NCBI RefSeq assembly: GCF_000172415.1
Contig: NZ_ABLD01000002.1
Location: 124,001 to 188,000, forward strand
DNA: 64,000 nucleotides
Reading direction: 5' to 3'
Source of the DNA: Paraburkholderia graminis C4D1M
Lineage (GTDB): Bacteria; Pseudomonadota; Gammaproteobacteria; Burkholderiales; Burkholderiaceae
This document shows, piece after piece, positions 59,120 through 64,000 of this stretch. Below the pieces are notes generated by a model that saw only the letters and a list, made by a program, of their open reading frames with translations, was not told the DNA's origin and ran no database searches. The position numbers and the translations under genes were made by a program. The stretch's first letter is position 1, and each line of letters starts with the position of its first letter.

Positions 59120-59689
59120 TCATCGCCCGTATCTGAGCACCGTGCTGGTGGCCGCAATCACATGGTCCTTCATGGCGGCGAGCAGCGCGTCTCTCGTCAG
59201 ACCGGCCGGCAACGCATCCGGCGCGAGATCGAGCGCGTAGATCTGCACGACATAGTGATGCGGCACCTCGCCGACCGGCGGACACGGGCCGTAATAGCCA
59301 GGGCCGCCCGTGCGGTTCGTTCCGGCGACGCTTCCAGGCAACGGCGCGGCTCCCTCGCCAAGCGCGGTCACCGAAGACGCAATGCCGTATAGCACCCAAT
59401 GCACGATGCCGAGACCTTTGGCGCCATCGGGATCGAAGATCGTCACTGCATAACTCTTTGTGCCGGCCGGCACGTTGCGCCATTGCAGCGCGGGCGACAC
59501 GTTGCCGCCGCCGCAGTTATTCGCGCTGGCCGCATGCGTCGATTCGAGCGTGCCGCCATCGGCCAAACCGGGGGAGCTCAATGTGAAAGCCTCGGCGGCA
59601 TAGGCGTGAGCAACGGCGAACGTCAGCATCGCGCCGACGCTCAACGAAATCATGCGCCGCGCAGCGCCAACGTAAGCCCGTCGAATCAT
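59120..59689 (-). CDS. PEBP-like YbhB/YbcL family protein, exported
   Basis: Phosphatidylethanolamine-binding-protein-like protein of 189 residues. A signal peptide (MIRRAYVGAARRMISLSVGAM..., cleavage near AYAAEA at about 31) leads to the periplasm. The PEBP core has NVSPALQWRNVPAGTKSYAVTIFDPDGAKGLGIVHWVLYGI in pieces, and GPCPPVGEVPHHYVVQIYALD with the DPD...H...PPxGxxPHxY ligand-site residues. Bacterial members bind anionic small ligands; physiological role unclear. Single gene, convergent with the aldo/keto reductase. Confidence 0.92.
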   Translation of the reverse strand: MIRRAYVGAARRMISLSVGAMLTFAVAHAYAAEAFTLSSPGLADGGTLESTHAASANNCGGGNVSPALQWRNVPAGTKSYAVTIFDPDGAKGLGIVHWVLYGIASSVTALGEGAAPLPGSVAGTNRTGGPGYYGPCPPVGEVPHHYVVQIYALDLAPDALPAGLTRDALLAAMKDHVIAATSTVLRYGR

Positions 59690-59725
59690 TGTTGTTTGCT
59701 CCCGGCCATTCGCGCCAGTTGAGAT

Positions 59726-60526
59726 CTATTTGAACTTACCCGTGCGTGCATTCGCTTCAGGCAATTGCCGCGTTTCGCGCACCGACCGCGGATGCCATAA
59801 GCGCGCGCCGCCTTCAATACCCGCATCGTTCGAAACGGTTGCAACGTTCGCGGGCAAATCGAATGTCAGCCGCGCCGCGTTGCCGCCGCCAATCCATAGC
59901 TTGTCGTAATTCACGAGCGATTCGAGAATGCCGATCACTTTGTGAACACGCTTATTCCAGCGTTTATTCCCGGCTTTTTCGCGCGCCGCGTCGCCGATGT
60001 ACTCGTCGTAAGCCACGCCTTTCTTGCTGACCGGATGATGCGCGAGTTCGAGATGAGGCATCAACTCGCCGTCGCGAAAGAGCGCGGTTCCCGCGCCGGT
60101 GCCGAGCGTCAACACGAATTCGATGCCCTTGCCTTCTATCGCGGCGAAGCCCTGCATTTCGGCGTCGTTGATCATGCGCGCGGGCAAGCCGCCCAGTTTT
60201 TGCGCGAGCAGATCGGCAAGCGCAAAGTCGCGCCATCCTTCCACGCCGAAATGCGGCGCGGTCAGAATGCGGTTGTTGCGGACCACGCCGGGAAAGCCGA
60301 TCGACATCAACTGCGCCGGCGCCTTCGCGATCAATGGCTCGACGAGTTTTGCCAACGCATCGACGAGTTGCTGCGGCGTGCACGGATGCGGCGTCGCCAC
60401 GCGCAAGCGCTCGGTTTGCATCTGACCGTTTGCGTCGATGATCGCCGCTTTCAATCCAGTGCCGCCGACGTCGATTGCAAGAATCCGTTCGTTACGCGTT
60501 GCTGCCTTGTCTTTCGATGCCGCCAT
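59726..60526 (-). CDS. ppgK: ROK family polyphosphate glucokinase-like protein
   Basis: ROK-fold sugar kinase of 266 residues: ILAIDVGGTGLKAAIIDANG (phosphate-1), MSIGFPGVVRNNRI, TLGTGAGTALFRDGELMPHLELAHHP (phosphate-2 with the E-x-x-H pattern), and the closing KLWIGGGNAARL. No zinc CxCG(x)C cluster of ordinary ROK glucokinases is seen, which is the mark of the PpgK group that can use polyphosphate. The ATG at 60526 with GGGGGG upstream is chosen; the frame runs on to 60601. Next to zwf on the same strand (35-base gap), so glucose phosphorylation feeds the oxidative branch. Confidence 0.88.
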   Translation of the reverse strand: MAASKDKAATRNERILAIDVGGTGLKAAIIDANGQMQTERLRVATPHPCTPQQLVDALAKLVEPLIAKAPAQLMSIGFPGVVRNNRILTAPHFGVEGWRDFALADLLAQKLGGLPARMINDAEMQGFAAIEGKGIEFVLTLGTGAGTALFRDGELMPHLELAHHPVSKKGVAYDEYIGDAAREKAGNKRWNKRVHKVIGILESLVNYDKLWIGGGNAARLTFDLPANVATVSNDAGIEGGARLWHPRSVRETRQLPEANARTGKFK

Positions 60527-60561
60527 GTTGCCCCCCGTTGATGTGGTTTTACCGAGCGCGT

Positions 60562-62181
60562 TCACTTCTTTTCGATTGCATTGGTCTTTAATGGCCGCCA
60601 CGCGCGGCCGTCGCGTGCGAGCAGCGCATCGGCTTCGGCGGGCCCTTCACTGCCGGCCGCATAGCCGTGCACGGGCATCGCGCCGCCCGTTTTCGGATGC
60701 AGCACATCGTCCACCGCGCACCAGCTCGTCTCGATGCTGTCGGCGCGCTGAAACAGCGTCTCGTCGCCGAGCATGCAGTCGTACAGCAGCGTTTCATAGC
60801 CGACGTTCGCACGCTCCGCGAAGAAGTCTCCATAGTTGAACGAAGACTGCACCGGGCCGATCTGCATCACCGGGCCCGGCGTCTTGACGTTGAAGTCGAA
60901 GCTCGTGCCGTGCGCGGGATCGATACGCAGCGTCAGCACGTTCGGCGTGAGCGCGTCGACGGGCGTGTCGCGAAACAGACGGAACGGCACCGGCTTCAGT
61001 TGCACGGAGATTTCAGTGCGCCGCACCGCAAGCCGCTTGCCCGTGCGCAAATAGAAAGGCACGCCGGCCCAGCGCCAGTTTTCGACGAACACGCGCGCGG
61101 CCGCATACGTTTCCGTCTTGCTGTCCGGCGCGACGTCCGGTTCCTCGCGATAACCCACACCCGTAGCGCTTTTTTCGTATTGACCGAATACGACGTCGTT
61201 CGGTGTGAGCGGCAAGATCGCGTCGAAGATCTCGGCTTTTTTATTGCGCACGGCTTCTGCGTCGAAAGAATTGGGCGGCTCCATCGCCACCATGCCGAGC
61301 AACTGGAACAGGTGGTTCGGCACCATGTCGCGAAACGCGCCGGTCTGCTCGTAGAACTTGCCGCGCCCTTCCACGCCGATCGTTTCAGCCGCCGTGATCT
61401 GCACGCTGTCGATATATTCGCGCCGCCACACAGGCTCGAACAGCGCGTTAGCAAAGCGCACGGCAAGAATGCTTTGCACCGTGTCCTTGCCGAGAAAATG
61501 ATCGATGCGATAGATCTGCGATTCCTTCGCCTGCGAAAGAATGTGCGCGTTCAGATCGCGCGCCGATGCGAGGTCGGTGCCGAACGGCTTCTCGATCACG
61601 ATACGACGAAAGCCGCCGTCCTCTTTCAGCAAACCGGTCTCGCCCAGATGTTCGACGATCGGTTTGAAGAAGCGCGAGCCCACGGCCAGATAAAAAATCA
61701 CATTGCCGCCGGGCGCCTGAGCGAGCTTTTGCTTCAGACGCGCGAAGGTGTCGGGCGTGTCGAAATCGCCGGCCATGTAGGTGAGGCGCTGCGCGACCCA
61801 ATCCCATGCGCTGTCGTCGAGCTTACCGGCGTGGAAAGTGCTGGCTTTGTCGGCGGCGAATTTTTGCAGCGACTGGTGCAGCTCCTCGCACCATGCGCTC
61901 GTTTCGCGCTCGCCGTGATTCACGCCGACAATCTGCATGCCGCCGTCGAGCAGGCCATCCACGGCGAGGTTGTAGAGCGCGGGCATCAGGAGGCGCTTGG
62001 TGAGGTCGCCGCCCGCGCCGAAGATGACCAGCGTGCATGGCGGCGCCGGACGCTTGCCGGCGGGCGACGGCGGCTCGCCGTGCGCGCTTGCACTCACTTT
62101 GCAACTGCGCGGCGCGGCAAGGTTGCCGTTGGCATCCGCGTTCGGAGAATTAGCGGCTTGGGGATTCGATGGAGTCGACAT
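60562..62181 (-). CDS. zwf: Glucose-6-phosphate dehydrogenase
   Basis: Glucose-6-phosphate 1-dehydrogenase, 539 residues including a ~50-residue alanine/serine/proline-rich N-terminal tail that most relatives lack. NADP motif LVIFGAGGDLTKRLLMPALYNL, the substrate/active-site block YRIDHFLGKDTVQ, and the C-terminal domain with PVPFRLFRDTP. First enzyme of the pentose-phosphate and Entner-Doudoroff routes. Start ATG 62181 (MSTPSNP), further open upstream to 62259 without a ribosome site. Same-strand neighbours: the polyphosphate glucokinase behind, the glycosidase in front. Confidence 0.95.
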   Translation of the reverse strand: MSTPSNPQAANSPNADANGNLAAPRSCKVSASAHGEPPSPAGKRPAPPCTLVIFGAGGDLTKRLLMPALYNLAVDGLLDGGMQIVGVNHGERETSAWCEELHQSLQKFAADKASTFHAGKLDDSAWDWVAQRLTYMAGDFDTPDTFARLKQKLAQAPGGNVIFYLAVGSRFFKPIVEHLGETGLLKEDGGFRRIVIEKPFGTDLASARDLNAHILSQAKESQIYRIDHFLGKDTVQSILAVRFANALFEPVWRREYIDSVQITAAETIGVEGRGKFYEQTGAFRDMVPNHLFQLLGMVAMEPPNSFDAEAVRNKKAEIFDAILPLTPNDVVFGQYEKSATGVGYREEPDVAPDSKTETYAAARVFVENWRWAGVPFYLRTGKRLAVRRTEISVQLKPVPFRLFRDTPVDALTPNVLTLRIDPAHGTSFDFNVKTPGPVMQIGPVQSSFNYGDFFAERANVGYETLLYDCMLGDETLFQRADSIETSWCAVDDVLHPKTGGAMPVHGYAAGSEGPAEADALLARDGRAWRPLKTNAIEKK

Positions 62182-62269
62182 GGGATTCACTCGAGTAAGC
62201 CAATGAAACGGACGTGGCAATAGAGAGAAGACCGCGCCCGCCCCCACACAGTTCAACAACGGTCACGCG

Positions 62270-64000
62270 CTATTTGACCGCACTGCTCGCCAGCGCGGAA
62301 ACCGTTTCAGGTTCGACCGCGGGCTCCGTGGGCCGCGCCGGAGCCGACGGCGCTGCCGGAATCGGCGCGCGCCCAGGCTCGCCCGCAAGCGGCACGCTGC
62401 CCGATGCGGCCATCTCACGCGGTTGCAGCAGCAATGCGACAAGCCCGGTCCAACCGGTTTGATGCGAAGCGCCGACGCCGCGCCCGTTGTCGCCGTGGAA
62501 GTATTCGTGGAACAGAATCAGATCGCTCGAACGCGGGTCCGCTTGCAGCAACGGGTAGGCGCCCATGACCGGACGCTCGCCGTCACGGTTCTTGAGGAAC
62601 AGCGTGGTCGCGCGGCGCGCGAGTTCATCGGCGATTTCGGACAGCGACAAGGTCTTTCCCGAGCCCGTCGGATATTCGACGCGGAATTCGTCGCCGTAAT
62701 AGCGGTGAAATTCGTAGAGCGATTCGATCAACAGATAATTGACGGGCATCCACACCGGACCGCGCCAGTTCGAATTGCCGCCGAACACGCGCGTATCCGA
62801 TTCAGCCGGCAGATATTTGACCGTGAAGCTGTTGCCGTTGTGATCGAACACGAACGGATGATCGCGGTGGTATCGCGACAGTGCGCGCACGCCGTGATCG
62901 GAGAGAAATTCGCTTTCGTCGAGTGCGCGCCGCAACAGCGCTTTCATCCGATGTCCGCGCAACACCGACAGCAGCAGCGCATTGCCCTTACCCGGCTCGT
63001 TCCAGCGCGAGACGAGCTTCGCGAGATCCGGCCGATGCTTGAGGAACCACACGAGCCGCTCGCGCAATCCGGGCAATTCGCCATGCAGGCGCTCTTCGAG
63101 TACATGCACCGCGAAAAGCGGAATGAGCCCGACGATCGAGCGCACGCGCATTGGAACACTGGTGCCGTCAGGCAGGCGCAGCTTGTCGTAGAAGAACTCG
63201 TCCTCGCTGTCCCATAGTCCGGTATCGCAGCCGTCGTCGCAACTCACGGCTTGCGCGATATACAGGAAGTGCTCGAAGAACTTTACGCCGATGTCGACAA
63301 ACACATGGTTCGCATACGCAAGTTCCAGCGCGATACGCATGAGGTCGAGTGCGTACGCGGCCATCCACGCGGTGCCGTCCGCCTGATCGATGTGGCCGCC
63401 CGTGGGCAGCGGCGACGAACGATCGAAGATGCCCACGTTGTCGAGCCCAAGAAAACCGCCCTGAAAAATGTTGTGACCGTCGGCGTCCTTGCGGTTCACC
63501 CACCACGAAAAGTTGAGCAGCAGTTTATGAAAAATGAGCTCGAGAAAATCGCGATCGGGCTTGCCGGTGAGCGCGCGGTCGATCTCGTACACGCGCCACG
63601 CGGCCCACGCGTGAACCGGCGGATTCGCGTCGCCTAGCGCCCACTCGTAAGCGGGCAGTTGTCCATTCGGATGCTGATAGCGGTCTTTCACCAGCAGCAG
63701 CAATTGACGTTTCGCGAAGGCGGGGTCGATTAACGCAAACGCCGCCGCATGAAACGCGAGATCCCACGACGCGTACCACGGGTACTCCCACTTGTCCGGC
63801 ATCGACACAATGTCCGCATTGCACAGGTGCATCCAGTCCGCGTTGCGTCCACGTTTGCGCGCGGCCGCCGGTTGAGGCTGCAACGGATCGCCTTCGATCC
63901 AGCGATGCACGTCGTACCGGTAGTACTGCTTCGACCACAGCATGCCCGCGAGCGCCTGGCGCTGCACGAGACGCGCGTCCGGATCGTTCATGTCGCGTTG
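62270..64000 (-). CDS. Large glycosidase, MGH1/GH63-type (N-terminus outside window)
   Basis: Six-hairpin (alpha/alpha)6 glycosidase cut by the right edge of the window; 577 residues are visible and more is expected upstream. Typical blocks: MPDKWEYPWYASWDLAFH, PNGQLPAYEWALGDANPPVHAW, WVNRKDADGHNIFQGGFLGLDNVGIFDR in pieces, ADGTAWMAAYALDLM, NWRGPVWMPVNYLLIESL, and the closing HEYFHGDNGRGVGASHQTGWTGLVA in pieces. These match MGH1-type/GH63-like glucosidases (mannosylglycerate or trehalose-related hydrolases, COG3408 area). A disordered A/P-rich tail ends it. With zwf and the glucokinase it suggests an operon releasing and burning glucose from an internal sugar. The open frame continues to the window end without a stop. 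Confidence 0.88.
   Translation of the reverse strand, partial: QRDMNDPDARLVQRQALAGMLWSKQYYRYDVHRWIEGDPLQPQPAAARKRGRNADWMHLCNADIVSMPDKWEYPWYASWDLAFHAAAFALIDPAFAKRQLLLLVKDRYQHPNGQLPAYEWALGDANPPVHAWAAWRVYEIDRALTGKPDRDFLELIFHKLLLNFSWWVNRKDADGHNIFQGGFLGLDNVGIFDRSSPLPTGGHIDQADGTAWMAAYALDLMRIALELAYANHVFVDIGVKFFEHFLYIAQAVSCDDGCDTGLWDSEDEFFYDKLRLPDGTSVPMRVRSIVGLIPLFAVHVLEERLHGELPGLRERLVWFLKHRPDLAKLVSRWNEPGKGNALLLSVLRGHRMKALLRRALDESEFLSDHGVRALSRYHRDHPFVFDHNGNSFTVKYLPAESDTRVFGGNSNWRGPVWMPVNYLLIESLYEFHRYYGDEFRVEYPTGSGKTLSLSEIADELARRATTLFLKNRDGERPVMGAYPLLQADPRSSDLILFHEYFHGDNGRGVGASHQTGWTGLVALLLQPREMAASGSVPLAGEPGRAPIPAAPSAPARPTEPAVEPETVSALASSAVK

Noticed and set aside
60667..62223. 518-codon plus-strand open frame opposite zwf
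   Set aside because: Shadow of the glucose-6-phosphate dehydrogenase gene; no start site or domain.
1..64000. CRISPR arrays, tRNA/rRNA genes, insertion sequences and prophage genes
   Set aside because: No regularly spaced repeats, cloverleaf or transposase/integrase signature was seen; the only mobile-looking feature is the short element at 38622.

Overview
High-GC chromosome segment from a Burkholderiaceae bacterium. Gene content and protein style point to Caballeronia or Paraburkholderia (genus inferred, not tested). The layout of catabolic blocks, LysR and MarR regulators and MFS pumps resembles the second chromosome of these plant- and soil-associated bacteria. No rRNA, tRNA, CRISPR array, transposase or phage gene was found.

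Layout. 0-2.8 kb: end of a glycerol-type ABC transporter operon (permease, DUF2160 protein, binding protein). 2.8-7 kb: DUF1697, a DUF2182-DUF899 pair, and a divergent winged-helix gene followed by a beta-propeller gene. 7-24.7 kb: a complete indole-3-acetate (IAA, auxin) catabolic set. It has catBCA plus a transporter on the minus strand; on the plus strand, a transporter, iacA, iacG, an EthD-like gene, a LysR gene, a second transporter and iacF; then a reversed LysR gene; then iacC, iacD, a double tautomerase, iacB, iacI, iacH and iacE. Together these would take IAA through oxindole intermediates to catechol, then to 3-oxoadipate enol-lactone. 24.7-34.4 kb: a second operon that looks like the CoA-dependent 2-aminobenzoate (anthranilate) pathway: monooxygenase/reductase, dehydrogenase, MarR regulator, enoyl-CoA hydratase, acyl-CoA dehydrogenase, thioesterase, RidA, CoA ligase and a hydrolase fusion. 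Side by side, the two blocks form a catabolic island for tryptophan-derived plant compounds.

34.5-38.6 kb: GST, a 14-TM efflux pump behind a near-perfect palindromic operator, an AraC/GyrI-like regulator and a small conserved gene. 38.6-43.2 kb: a lower-GC accessory island that starts with a 144-bp element bearing inverted repeats. It carries a nuclease-like/glycine-rich protein and several small orphan genes between non-coding stretches with decayed repeats. 43.2-51.4 kb: acetyltransferases, a flavin reductase, a MocR regulator, a LysR-AEC transporter pair with a perfect palindrome, DUF4337 and LysE. 51.4-54.2 kb: an ECF42-type sigma factor with its VOC and DGPF-motif (YciI) partners and two matching candidate promoters. 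54.4-57.4 kb: small conserved genes around a triplet-biased low-complexity stretch. 57.5-64 kb: HiPIP, aldo-keto reductase, PEBP-like protein, polyphosphate-glucokinase-like ROK kinase, glucose-6-phosphate dehydrogenase, and a large glycosidase cut by the window end.

Two catabolic genes (the transporter behind catA and the acyl-CoA dehydrogenase) have N-termini that look shifted by one base. Either the assembly or the genes deserve a check there.
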